Shown here piece after piece: positions 1 through 11,072 of a DNA stretch of 64,000 bases. The notes under the pieces were generated by a model that worked only from the letters and a program-made list of their open reading frames with translations, had not been told where the DNA came from and did not search any database. Numbering within the stretch: position 1 is the stretch's first letter; each line of letters begins with the position of its first letter. The stretch spans positions 44,565,910 through 44,629,909 of the forward strand of contig JAMXBB010000011.1 in assembly GCA_024138015.1 (NCBI GenBank), read 5' to 3'. Made by a program: the position numbers and the translations under genes. Source of the stretch: Lumnitzera littorea (lineage: Eukaryota; Streptophyta; Magnoliopsida; Myrtales; Combretaceae).

Positions 1-1064
1 AAAAAAAAAACCTGCACTTTAACACAAAAACATATTAATAAGGAAAAATAATAATGAAAAAATATATAACTAAGTAATAAAAATAATAAAATGACAAAAA
101 AAATTATTAAAAAATTTACCTAAGTCGGGTTGTGTTGATGTTAGGCAATGATGGGCAATGCTGGGTGTCTACGGGCGATAGTGAGCGAGTGATTGGGCTA
201 CATGGGCGAGCAAAGGGTGACGTAATGTGTGTCTAGGCAAGATTAGGTGATAGTGGGTGTGCACTAGGCAAGCAAGGGGCCACATAGGTATGCATCTAGG
301 CAAGACTGGGCGACAGTGGGCGTGCATGGGCGAGAGCGAGGGCAACGTTGGGCGAGCTAAGGGCAACAATGGTTGTAGATCTAAGCGATGTTGTTGTGCA
401 ACGGTGGCGTGGATTAAGGCAGTGATGTTGTATGGCGGTACTAGGGTATTGTGGTGCTAAGGTGGCACGTGGTGTTGTACAGTGGTGTATAGTGGTGTGT
501 AGTGGCGCGTAGTGGCACGTGAAGGGTGCGACAGTGCATAAGGGTGGTACATTAAGAGATATGGGGGCGCGTGTGGTGTTCGAGGTGTACATGTTTTTTA
601 GTTCATGTGATTAGAGGAAAAAAAAAAAACCCTTCCATTACCAACCAACATGATATTTATAAACTCAAAATTGAATCTTTCTATCAAAAATACGACAGAT
701 TTGTTTGCGATTTAACCTAGATTCACCCTAACTTCTAAAAACCTTATCTAGTTCAAGCTTTTCTTTTAAGGCCCGGCCCAATCTAATTTAGCCTAATTAA
801 TTTAATAAATCTTAATTTTGAGCCCTTAAATTGGTATGGCCCAAAACTAATTGATTCAGCCCATCTCAATAATTGATCCAACAAATTAATCCAACTCAAC
901 ATGACTTGACTCTTTGACTCAACTTCCTATAGCCTAACTTGATTTTATTTTTTCTATTTTTCTCATTTTTTATTATTTATTTTTCATTTTTTTATTTTTA
1001 TTTTTATTCATTAACCTAGCTTAATTAACAAAGAATAAAAATTAGCAAAAATGAGATATCTACA
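1..1064 (-). repeat. 3' LTR of element 1, partial
   Basis: Matches 9599-11072 in the same orientation and 13649-15398 in reverse complement. On the minus strand it starts TGTAGATATCTC at 1064, right after the polypurine tract. The left part is cut by the window start. It contains a GGGC-type minisatellite at about 125-545. Confidence 0.8.
125..545. repeat. GGGC-rich minisatellite in LTR
   Basis: Degenerate 13-18 bp units of the type GGGCRAYRNTGGGC, much more GC-rich than the surrounding DNA. Counterparts lie at 10535-10735 and, as CACCCAGC units, at 14140-14475, with different unit numbers in each LTR copy. Open frames across it are by-products of the repeat. Confidence 0.7.
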
Positions 1065-1080
1065 GCTCATCTCTTTGTAG
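1065..1080 (-). other. Polypurine tract of element 1
   Basis: Minus-strand CTACAAAGAGATGAGC directly precedes the LTR start TGTAGATATC. The same ACAAAGAGAGG core precedes the 3' LTRs of element 2 (13634-13648) and element 3 (near 19408-19425), which identifies it as the plus-strand priming site. Confidence 0.75.
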
Positions 1081-1234
1081 TAAAGTTTGATTAGAACTTC
1101 ACTACAAGACAAAAGAGATACTTATTTTTGCCAAACCCTACCTTGAACTGATCAACTAAGCTATGTTTTATTTCGATCAAGGATATCGACTTGAAAGGTT
1201 AATGTAAAGAATAAATTACCCTTCTTGAAAGGAC

Positions 1235-1665
1235 GGGCAAATGAATGTCGGTCTTGAAAGAGTAGAGCAAAAGGTTAGGGGGCCTATCTTAAAAGGATAG
1301 GGCTTAATGGTGTCCATCTTAGAAGGATAGAGCAAAAATTTCAAGGAGGCCTATCTTAAAAGGATAGGGCTTAATGGGGTCTATCTTAAAAGGATAGAGC
1401 AAAAATTTCAAAGGGGGCCTATCTTGGGAGGATAGGGCTTAATGATGTTTATCTTGGAAGGATAGAGCAAAAATTTCAAGAAGAGCCTATTTTGGAAGAA
1501 TAGGGCTTAACAATATTTATCTTGGAAGGATAGAGAAAAAATTTTAAAGGGGGGCCTATCTTGGAAGGATAGGGCTTAATGGTGTCTATCGTGGAAGGAT
1601 AGAGTAAAAATTTCAAGGGGGCCTATCTTAAAAGGATAGGGCAAGAATCGTTGGAGGTAAAATTA
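1235..1665 (-). repeat. Tandem array B (hairpin minisatellite)
   Basis: About seven units of roughly 60-66 bp, each made of two half units. Every half unit contains CCTATCTTNNAAGGATAGG, an inverted repeat that can fold on either strand. It recurs as reverse complement in element 2 at 13030-13520. It lies about 150 bp inside the 3' LTR. Confidence 0.8.
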
Positions 1666-2340
1666 ACTCGTTTTGATAGATAATCTAAAGAAGATAAATC
1701 TCTCCGAGATTTCTTTTAGTTTGTGATCTAAAGAGGAAAGATTCCTTTGAGATTTGTTTTGGTTTGTCTGAAGAGGATAGATCTCTTCAAGATTGATTTT
1801 CAAAACTAACTTAATTCCTCTAAAGATTTCTTTTCAAAGACTTTTAAGATTATTTCTCCTAGGACTGAAGGATTTCTCAAATAGGAATTGATTGGCATGC
1901 TCATACGGACTCCTAATAATCACTCATTCAATTAGCAGAATTTCTCTAGGGGTCTGTGCTTGCTTCTTCTTTCTCTTTTCCCCTTTTCTTTTCTTTTCTT
2001 TCCTTTAAATTTTATAGCTGAACCATGCCCATACCTTGAATTTTCTTGGTTTGATTTCAAGTTTCAATTTCTATTCCTCATGAATTCTAAATGATAAATC
2101 CCTTTTCAAATGAACAAGATTAAATTATTAAGAACATTTGATTTCAATTCTTTTGGTGATTCAGATTCATTGGTAAGGATCTGTTATTTAAGTTTATGAG
2201 GATAAGAAATAAGATTTATTAGTGGAGTATTTGTTGGTCAATGACCATCCGAATTCAAAAATATTCGCGAATATCAACTTTACTTATAAATGATGAAAGA
2301 TTAACAACAGACTTATTCAAGACAAAATGAAATCTTTGTT
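1666..2340 (-). other. 3' noncoding region of element 1
   Basis: Lies between the end of integrase and array B. The part at 1666-1800 is matched in element 2 near 12960-13030. The rest shows no coding signal. Confidence 0.5.
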
Positions 2341-2344
2341 AAAT

Positions 2345-3508
2345 CTCCGTTTTCATGGATAATACAACTTGACTGCATCCAAATTCACTAATCCTCTTAA
2401 TTCTGGGCCATCCATCTCTATCAACACTAATGCACCTCCTAATAATACCCTCTTCACCACATAAGCGCCTTCGTAATTTGGAGCAAACTTACCCTTAGGG
2501 TCTTTTGTGTTCAGTAACACTTTCTTCAACACTAAGTCTCCCTCTTTGAAGTACCTTAGGCGTACTTTCTTGTTAAAAGCTTAGATCATTCGTCATTGGT
2601 AGCATTGACCTTGACATATCGCTATAAGTCTTTGCTCATCTAGGAGATTCAAATGCTCTATTCTATTCTCTACCTACTCTAGTTCATCGAATTGAGTTTT
2701 CGCCAATACTTGAAACGAAAGTATTTATACTTCTACTAGTAGTACCGCTGCAATTCTGTATGCTAATGAATACGCCAATAGAAGTTCTAACTAAAGTTCT
2801 ATAAGCCATGAGAGAAAAGGGAAGCATTTCATGCCAATCTTTATATGCGATCGCCACCTTCTCAATGATTCTTTTGATGTTCTTATTAATGACTTCAACA
2901 GCTCGATTCATCTGAGTTCAATATAGAGTTGAATTTTTGTGATTAATCCTGAACTGGTGGCACACTTCATCCATCAACTTGTTATTCAAATTCGTCTCAT
3001 TGTTTGTAATAATAGACTCGGGTACACCATATCTTGCAATAATGTCTTTTTTCAAGAATTTGACCATTACTCCTTTGGTCACTATAGCATACGACGTTGC
3101 TTCTAGCCACCTAGTAAAATAGTCAATCATAACTAAAATGAATCTATGCCCGTTTAAAGCCGTTGGCAAAATTGGACCAATCATGTCAATTCCCTACATC
3201 AAGAAAGGCTAAGGAGCTAACAACACGTGCAATTCTTAGGGAAGAGCATTGATTTTATTAGTGTACACTTGACACAAGTGACAGTGCCTCACGTACTTGA
3301 TACAATTCGATTCCATCATCATCCAAAAATACCCCATTCTCATGATTTTCCTAGCTAACATATATCTATTCATATGAGGACTACAAACTCCTTCATGCAC
3401 TTCTTTTGTCAATTTTTTTACTTCTTCTTCATCCATACACCTTAGTAGTGTAGCATCTGGTGACCTCTTGTATAATGTGGCTCCACTTAATAAGAAACGA
3501 GTAGCCAA
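2345..3508 (-). pseudogene. Integrase of element 1 (broken)
   Basis: Would have inserted element cDNA into host DNA. The order on the minus strand is the H2C2 zinc-binding domain (3236-3508, ending RHCHLCQ), the catalytic core (about 2684-3184), then a C-terminal region around 2345-2660 containing KFAPNYEGAYVVKRVL, typical of gypsy integrase tails. The first catalytic Asp is visible in VMIDYFTRW. The segment that normally carries the second Asp reads ITNNETN, so that Asp is replaced by Asn. The catalytic Glu region (AVEVINKNIKRIIEK) is in a different open segment. Stops near 2911, 3190 and 3510 break the frame. The integrase identity is secure, and it is not functional. Confidence 0.85.
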
Positions 3509-3562
3509 CCTTCTTAAAGTCTTTCTATCTTTTCTATCAGCATCTTCAAGAAATTCTCTCGT

Positions 3563-4111
3563 TTAAAGTAACTTCTTCATATCGTGATACCACGGTTCTT
3601 TTGTTCCCTTCCCTTCAATTGCAAGGCAAAAAGCCGATTTTTCTTCCACTTGAATCTTCAAGGGATGAATTTCTATTATGTCTGTAACTTTCACCATTGA
3701 AGCTAACGTAACGAATGTGTTGGCAAACTGATTCCAGATCCTTGGAATGCAAATGAATGAAATCTCTTGGAATTTTTCAACTAGTGTGCTTAAATGTTCA
3801 TGATAAGGTATTAATTTCTCATTCTTCATCTTATATTCCCCTAAGATTTGGAGAATTATAAGGGAAGAATCTATGTACACTTCCAATTCTTGTATTCTCA
3901 TATTTAGCACCATTTTGAGCCCCAAAATGCAGGCTTCATATTCTGCAATGTTATTGGCATATGGGAATGTTAATCTTGTCGCCACTAGAAAATGGTTATC
4001 CTTAGGTGATACCAATATTGCTCCTATCCCACATCCAAACACGTTGGCTGCTCCATCAAAATACATTTTCCATCCTAACTTCTCACTACTCAATTCGTTT
4101 GCCACCATCAC
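3563..4111 (-). pseudogene. Archaeal-type RNase H (aRNH) of a Tat element
   Basis: A 182-residue open segment begins just before KMYFDGAAN, with catalytic-type Asp at residue 19. It continues through GIGAILVSP, NNIAEYEACILGLK (catalytic-type Glu) and VYIDSSLII (Asp). This second RNase H, placed between the usual RNase H and integrase, is known in Tat elements (Ogre, Grande, Retand, TatIV and relatives). It is the longest intact piece of pol here, but it is separated from its neighbours by stops, so the polyprotein cannot be made. Confidence 0.85.
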
Positions 4112-4126
4112 ATTTTCATCAAGAAA

Positions 4127-5150
4127 TTATGCTTTTGAACCCTCGTCTTTATCTTCTAATTGGTATTTTGCCAATTGATCAGCTACTTCCTGCCCCTTGA
4201 TTGAACTCTGACTCACATACTTGATATCAAACTCAAAGAGTAGCATTTGCCACTTTGATATTCTCCCAATCAACGCCGACTTTTCCATTAAATACCTCAA
4301 CAGGTCATGTTTTATCAACAACTATATTGAGTAATAGAGAATGTGTTGCTTGAGTCTATGCATTACCCATATTAAGGCGCAACATGTTCTTTCTACTTTA
4401 GAGTACTTTTGCTTGTCTTCCGTGAATTTCTTACTCAAATAGTATATAAGATGCTCTTTTCTTCCCTTTTCATCTTTCTGTCCCAGCATGTACCCCATCA
4501 ATTCGGGGAGAATCGTTAAATAAAGGATCAACGATTGTCCTAATATGGGAGTGACCAGTACAGGAGGATTCATGAGATATTCTTTGATTTTAGCAAATGC
4601 GTGCTTACATTCTTCATCCCACTCTATCACAGCATTCTTCCTTAATAGCTTAAATAACGGTTTGCATCTATCAGTTAGCTATGATACAAACCGAGCAATG
4701 TAATTTAATCTCTCCAGTAATCCTCTAATTTCTTTGACAGTCTTAGGCATAGGCATGCTTACAATTGCCTTGACTTTATCTGGGTTTACTTCAATTGCTC
4801 TCCTACTGACTACGAAACCCAACAATTTGCCTGAAGTCACTCCAAAAGTGCATTTTTCAAGATTCAGCTTCTATTGAAACTTCCTTGGTCACTTAAATAG
4901 TTTGCGCAAAATATCCATGTAGTTTTCATTCTCTTTAGATTTGGTAATCATATCATCTATATAAACTTTGATTTCTTGATACATCATGTCATGGAAAAAG
5001 GCAACCATAGCATGCTAGTAAGTTGCCCCAATGTTTTTCAACCCAAACAACATCATGCGATAACAAAATGTTCCCTAGGTGGTAACAAATATTGTTTTAA
5101 TTTTATCTTCTTCCACCATTTTAATTTGATTATTTCCCCTAGTATTTAAC
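4127..5150 (-). pseudogene. Reverse transcriptase and RNase H of element 1 (truncated)
   Basis: Copies element RNA into DNA in the intact family. The catalytic motif VYIDDM is at about 4949-4966, preceded by RMMLFGLKNIGATY. The RNase H part follows at 4322-4630 (HLIYYLSKKFTEDKQKYSKVE) and continues through 4127-4321 (GRISKWQMLLFEFDIKYV). There are several stops, one near 5070. RT sequence ends at about 5150, where tandem array A begins, so the amino-terminal half of RT and all of protease are missing. The match to gypsy/Tat RT is clear. Confidence 0.85.
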
Positions 5151-5151
5151 A

Positions 5152-5475
5152 TAGGACAGTACTCTTATGAGCAAGTGATCCTAAAAAGGAGATAGGACAG
5201 CGCTCCTTCGAGCAAGAGATCCTAGATAAGAATGGATGGCGCTCCTATGAGCAACTGATCCAACTAAGGATAGGACTGTGCTCTTTTGAGCAAGCGATCC
5301 TAAAAAAGATTGGATGACACTCCTATAAGTAGGCGATCCAGCTAAAGACTAGATAGGACAATGCTTCCATGAGCAAGCGATCCTAAAAAGCATTAGATCG
5401 TGCTCCACTGAGCAAGCAACCCAAGTAAGGATAGGACAATGCTCCTTTGATCAGGCGATTCAAGAAAGGATTTTG
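5152..5475 (-). repeat. Tandem array A of element 1
   Basis: About seven units of around 45 bp built on GCTCCTNNGAGCAAGCGATCC. It is reverse-complementary to the array at 12515-12950 in element 2. It directly abuts truncated reverse transcriptase. Confidence 0.8.
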
Positions 5476-7250
5476 ATGAGTTTTAACAAAAAGATGTGAG
5501 ACTTGAGTTTGAAGGATTTTCATGATTATTTGAAAATATTATTCTTTGACAATTTTTTTTTTTTGAAAAAGATTTCATTTTTTTAAAAGCTTTTTCTTTT
5601 TTTTTTTAAAGGTTTTTCTTTTTCCTTCTTTTTTTGTCAAGAAATTTAAAAACACTCTTCAATAGAAAATTGTATTGCTAACAAGTAAGAAAGTCTTGAA
5701 AACTTTAAAGACCACAAATAAGGGGTTAGCTTGCCCCTTACCCATTATTCACTCATTCTCTCAGTCTTGTTTCCTAGAACATAATTCATGATCTCTGAAC
5801 TTTTAGAATCACTGATGACCATTCATATTTTTGACAAAGTACTCAACTCTTCAATTTTCCATTAAGGGAATAGATATCATTACTTGAAATGTTTAGTCAA
5901 ACTGGACTTCTTTACACTATCATAAGTCTGTTTTACTCTCAGCATTAATTCCAAAAATTGTAGCCTATCTTATAAGTGGTACGTTCTGGTCAATCAATAG
6001 GTCTTTTTTGGGTTTGCAATGTAAGGCTTTTGATCAATGGTTTAAGCAAATGGATATCAATGTACTTAGCCAATTTTGAAGAAATCATATGCAAACAGTC
6101 TCGAGTTTACAAGCCAAGAACCTAGAAGAAACTAAACATAGGCTTGCCCCAATTTCAAGAGCAAATTTCACTTAAGCTAAGTCAATTTCTTTTTAGGCAA
6201 AAGAGTTTTATCAAAGGTGATATAATAGGTTGGATCATAAAATGAGGGCTTTGCTTTTAAGCTTAAGAATTGAAAGTGTTTAGATTTTGGATACCATCAC
6301 CAGTTCGGACTTTAGGCTATTTTGGTAATTTGGATATTCTTTGATACCTTACTAATATCTTCAATATCTTTTTTTTTTCTTTCTTTCTTTCTTTTTCTTT
6401 TTCTTTTTTTTTCTTAGGTCAAGGTGGTCACCTTCCATTATTGAGTTTTCACTTTAATAAGATTTGAAGCACCAAAAGATAAGTTCAAGGTCTATAAGCT
6501 TGGGAGAAGTGTATATGGCATAGAGTGTTTAGGAAGTCCACGAGCTTAACATGTTTGAATAAGTGTACGTGATTGAGTGAGGTGTATATGGTTTGAAGCT
6601 CTTCTTCATTCTAAAGAAATTGAATTTTCTATGACAATATTTGCTCATGAATTAGCACAACAAAGGCAAGTATAAGTTAGTTTACTCCTTTTCTTCAAAT
6701 TAATGACCTTAACCTCCTAATTACCCCAGTTTAGGGTAGTTCTTGGTAAGGCTAATTTTAAGAAGAATCCCCTAAAGGTTCAAATAGGTTTGCAAGGGAT
6801 AATCATATTTAGAGATGATGAAATGAATGTCTAATATCATTTTAACACATGTACCAAATTTAAGACATGCCTCCTTTAAGGAATGAGCCAAATTACTTAC
6901 CTTGACAGCACTCTTCTCTCATATGTGTCTAAGGTTAGTGTTTGGGACATTGGTTGCCTCTTTTTATCCTAAACCATTCAAGTAATGTATTATCATTCCC
7001 TTAGGTGGAAAGTTTTAAATTTGAAGTTCACATTTTCTTTATCCATTTCCACTCATTTGAAGTGCCCCTATTTGAATTGAGCTAGTTTCATAGCATACAA
7101 AGATAAAAATGTACATGAAAATTGCTTTATTTAGTAACTCGTGTCTATTACAAGCTCCAAAATGAAAGATTATTCAGAAAAAAAAATATAGGAGCTAAAA
7201 TTCTTTTCCACTTCTTGCCCATATTTCTGTCACTTCTTAGAACTCAACCC
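5476..7250 (-). other. Noncoding spacer of element 1
   Basis: No open frame of note. About 6910 down to 5476 is reverse-complementary to 11073-12510 of element 2, at roughly 90 percent by eye. A related version is in element 3 near 21580-21960. It holds pyrimidine tracts near 5560-5640 and 6370-6415. Confidence 0.6.
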
Positions 7251-7252
7251 AT

Positions 7253-7640
7253 TCAATTGAATTGATCTCTTAGAGATATCCTTAACTGCTTCAAATGATA
7301 AGTCACCTTGTTAGATGATAGTAGCAAATCCTCAACGCCTAATGTTGGAGGTTTTCTATTTGATGCTTCTTCAAAACCTAGGGAAGGAATACCACTGGTA
7401 ATCGACCCATCAATCTCTAGAAAATTTGGTTGGATAATCTTGCCATCAATCAAATCTTGCACCTTATGCTTCAATCTCCAACAATCTTCAATGGTATGCT
7501 CCACTTGGCCCACATGATAATTACACCATTTGTTGGGGTCACGATCCCTCAGCTTACATTTATTTGTTGGGTTTTCACATGTCAGTAGTCCCATGTCTCT
7601 CCATTGCTTGAACACTTGGGCCATTAGAATCTTGAACTAT
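7253..7640 (-). pseudogene. Gag remnant of element 1
   Basis: An open segment of 123 residues. A zinc-knuckle-like pattern is seen as C34, H37, H43 and C48 within CNYHVGQVEHTIEDC, followed by LKHKVQDLIDGKIIQ. This combination is characteristic of Gag of Tat-type gypsy elements, which packages element RNA. Upstream sequence to about 7760 continues in a related frame beyond a stop (NVPIEKAYNQNKAIHKK). Protease is not found downstream, where the noncoding spacer follows instead. Confidence 0.7.
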
Positions 7641-7764
7641 GTAAGTCGCCTTCTCTTCTTATGGATGGCCTTGTTTTGATTGTAGGCTTTCTCAATTGGC
7701 ACATTAACTCCTGATTTCTCTTTCATTGAATTATCTCCATGCTTAAGCTGCAACTTCCTATTCA

Positions 7765-9570
7765 TATTAAGATGTAGGTTTTCAAGCTACTTGAGTACAT
7801 AACCCATTGCTATTTCCGTACTAGTGAGCCTTTCTTCTAATATCACCAACTTTTCTTTCAGGGTAGTAACCCTTTCTTCTAAACCTTGTCAGTAATATGC
7901 CCCTTGGGCTTAACCATTCAAATTCACATTTGGAAACTTTTCAAAACTTTGTATCATGTTGATAGTAAGCCCTTAAATCTGCAACTCTTTAGACTCGTAT
8001 GCCTGAGATGGTGTGTCGATAGGCTCTTAGGCTTCGATATAAGCTATGGCCTTAACTTGTTTCTCGTATTTGCTCAAAACTCCTATTATTGTAGCTATTC
8101 TATGTTCAAGAGCTTCAAACATTTTGCTTTTGAAAATGAGTGATTACGGGCTTCAAGTAAGGCCAGATCACTTTGAAAGCAATCTTTTAAAGCCTGCAAG
8201 AATCTCTTCTTGTTAGCAACACTGCATCGAATTTTTAGTTTTGAAAACCATTCTTTTTATTTTTTTGGAAACCTTTATTAGAAAATCAATGCTTATTTTA
8301 TGTCATAGAAGCCTAATACTGACATCAATGAATCTAAACAAAGAAAACATTGGGACTGATGACTAAGGACATAGGATGACAATAATATTACAAAGATGAT
8401 ATGGAGAAGCAAAAATTATTTTACAATAAGAAACTTATTGAATAAATGACATAAAGATGACAACTCATGGAGAAAACTCTATTAGGACCGTGATAACCTA
8501 AGGGTTAAACACAAAGAATGAGAACTTAGACTTTTACAAGATTAATAACCTTAAGATGGAAAATAATTCACAATGGAAATTTAATGATTAAATCTTTTTT
8601 TTTTATTAGTTCCTAATAGTATGGTATATGTAAGGCATTGCAATAGAAATCAACCAAGTAAATAATTATCATGAAACTGGTTTTTGATAATAAAATTTCT
8701 TTTGAAATTTCTTTTTTTTAAAAGAAATGTTGGAAAGTCTTTTAAAAAAGATGACAGTTCCACAATAATATTTATCATTATTAATTTGCATGATTACATG
8801 CCCAAAAAAAAATTTATAAGTTGATATAGAAGTTTTCTTTTTTTTTTTTTTTTAACATTAGCATAGGGAGAATACTAATGATTTTGAGCATTTTATGTTA
8901 AATGTTATGTTACACGACCTATTACTGATAAAATAAAACAAACCTACAAGATACACATATATTACAAAAGATAGCATATACAAACAACTATACGAAATAA
9001 ATGTGATACAATATGCTACACATGCATGCAATGCAATGCAATAGGGTTGGTCATTAATAAACTATAGGGAGTATGACAAATCTATGATCAAAGAGCACCC
9101 TTATATATAAGTATATTCAAAATAATATTTAATAAAAATGAAGCTCATATATACTTATATATAAGGTTTACTGATTTTTTTTAATTAAAAATGGACGATA
9201 AACTGACCGCAGATTAAATCAAGCTTTTCCTATAATTTTAAAAATAACTATCCCTTTTTCGAAAAAAATTATGCAAGAGGGTGGGGTCTACGGGTCTTAA
9301 GCTCTATAGCTCCAAGACTTTCTAGAGAGAAGCCTAATGGGCTACATCAAAGCCTAAGTAGACTCGCCTATCACTACCAGGTGAGGGTAAAGACCCTAGC
9401 AACCTAAAGGCTACATAATGGCGGCCTGTCCTAGGTTCCCCAATAGGGCTCATTGAGCCAGGCTTTTTTTAGAGCCTGCATCACTAAAAACTCAGTTAGT
9501 ACAACTATAATGCAATAAAAAAATACAAAAGCTCATCAATTAAATTTTAATTTTTACATGGCTAGCTCAC
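7765..9570 (-). other. 5' internal region of element 1
   Basis: Degenerate and AT-rich. It would correspond to the leader and N-terminal gag of the element. I see no convincing coding sequence. Only the primer-binding region at its right end is recognisable. Confidence 0.4.
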
Positions 9571-9598
9571 CAAGCGTCCCTAGTAAACTCACTAATTC
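9571..9598 (-). other. Degenerate primer-binding region of element 1
   Basis: Next to the LTR end (GACA on the minus strand) lies GTGAGTTTACTAGGGACG. It aligns with GGCAACTCCACTAAGGACG at the same place in element 3. Plant Tat-type elements commonly have GGCGACTCCACTGGGGA here. Confidence 0.5.
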
Positions 9599-11072
9599 TG
9601 TCGATCCCTATTTTAGTTTCCTTAATTTAACTTATATTAAACCCAGCCTACTTAATATCAATTACTTGACATTAAACTAAGGAAAAGAAAAAAATTTATT
9701 TTAAAAAAAATGGAGTCACCAACCAATTCAACTAATAAAAAAAATAAAATTAGGGTTTTTTGGTAAAAAAACCCTAATTTGACTACTAATCTATGATTAT
9801 TTTTAAAAAATTAATTTTTAGAAAATTGAATTAGAAAACTAGATTCGATGGCTAACCTATTAAGACTAAGTCAATATGTGAAAACTAAAAAAAAAAAAAT
9901 TGATAGGCTTTATTTTTTATAGTTTTTCTAAAAATATTAAAAATATACTTAAGTTCACAAAATATAACTAAAAATGATTTTTTTATTATTTTTTATTACG
10001 AATTTCTAAGGAAAAGAGAAAAAAGTTTTTTTTTTATTTTTTAACGATTGCCCCGAAAGTACCAATGTACCTGCTAATCGAATCAAACCGGTCGTAATTC
10101 TTTTTTTATACAATTTTTAGTAAGTAGGTCATTTTTATATTGAAAACCGAGCCAAGTTTATGTTTTTATCAATTTATTATTTTAAGAAAACAAACCTAAA
10201 AAAAAATCTAATTTTTTTAAATTAAATAAAAAAACCCTAACTAACCGAATCTTTTTTTAAAAGAAAACTCAATTTAAGATTTTTCATTTCTCAAAACCAT
10301 TGTATGTCAAAATATATATTTTTTTATTAAAAAAAACATTATTTTTCAAAAATTAAACTTAATTCAATTAAATTTTATTGGAAAATAAAAAATTTGCAAT
10401 AAGAATAAATAATAAAAAAACTACACTTAAACAGAAAAATAGTTAATAAAAGAAAAAAATACATAACTAATAAAGTAAATTAATAAAAATTAATGAAATA
10501 AATAATAATAAATTAATGAAAATTTACTTGACATCGGATCGTGCTAGTGATGGGCAGTGGAATGGACGCTACTGGGCAACGAACTTGGTAGTATTAGATG
10601 ACACTGGGCAGTGCTAGGCGATGAACTAGGTGCTGCTGGACGATAGACTGAGTGTTGCTAGGCAACGCTAGGTAATGTTGGGCAATAAAATAGGCACTAT
10701 TGGGTGATGCTGGACGGTAGTGGTTATGTAATGGCGCAGTAATGTTTGTGTGGTGTTTTAAGTAAGAGTATGATTAAAAAAAAAAAAAAAGAAACCTTTT
10801 CAAATCCTTTGCTAACATGTTATTTATAAGCTCAAAATCGAATCTTCCTATCGAAGATACAAAAGATTTTATTGCAATTCTTCTAAGATTTACTCAAGCT
10901 TCTAGAAACCCTAATTAACTCGAGATTTTCTTTCCAAGTTCAACTCAATTTAATTTAGACTAATAATTCCCTCATTTAATTTAAGTCCTTAGATAAATTA
11001 ATTAATTCAGCCCATCTCGTTACTTGATCTAACAAATCAACTTACTCCAACTTGATACGACTTGACTCAGGA
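9599..11072 (-). repeat. 5' LTR of element 1, 5'-truncated
   Basis: Homologous to 1-1064 in the same orientation and to 13649-15398 in reverse complement. It ends abruptly near GACTTGACTCA, about 150 bp short of the LTR start seen in element 2, and passes directly into element 2 spacer. It contains the GGGC minisatellite (10535-10735) and the conserved stretch near 10050 with bases GTACCTGCTAATCG. Confidence 0.75.

Larger units (their letters stand above)
1..11072 (-). mobile_element. Tat-lineage Ty3/gypsy LTR retrotransposon, element 1 (degenerate)
   Basis: Read on the minus strand the order is: 5' LTR (9599-11072), primer-binding region, gag remnant near 7.3-7.6 kb, noncoding spacer, tandem array A, broken pol (RT, RNase H, second RNase H, integrase), tandem array B, polypurine tract and 3' LTR (1-1064, cut by the window edge). 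The second, archaeal-type RNase H between RNase H and integrase is diagnostic of the Tat lineage. Pol carries many stops and frameshifts, so the copy is dead. The 5' LTR lacks roughly its first 150 bp, where it abuts element 2. No target-site duplication can be tested because the left end lies outside the window. Confidence 0.85.

Noticed and set aside
257..592. Open frames on both strands in the first 600 bases
   Set aside because: They read through the GGGC minisatellite of an LTR and have low-complexity His/Cys/Pro-rich products.
7886..8143. 85-codon plus-strand frame
   Set aside because: Antisense to the gag region of element 1, with no domain.
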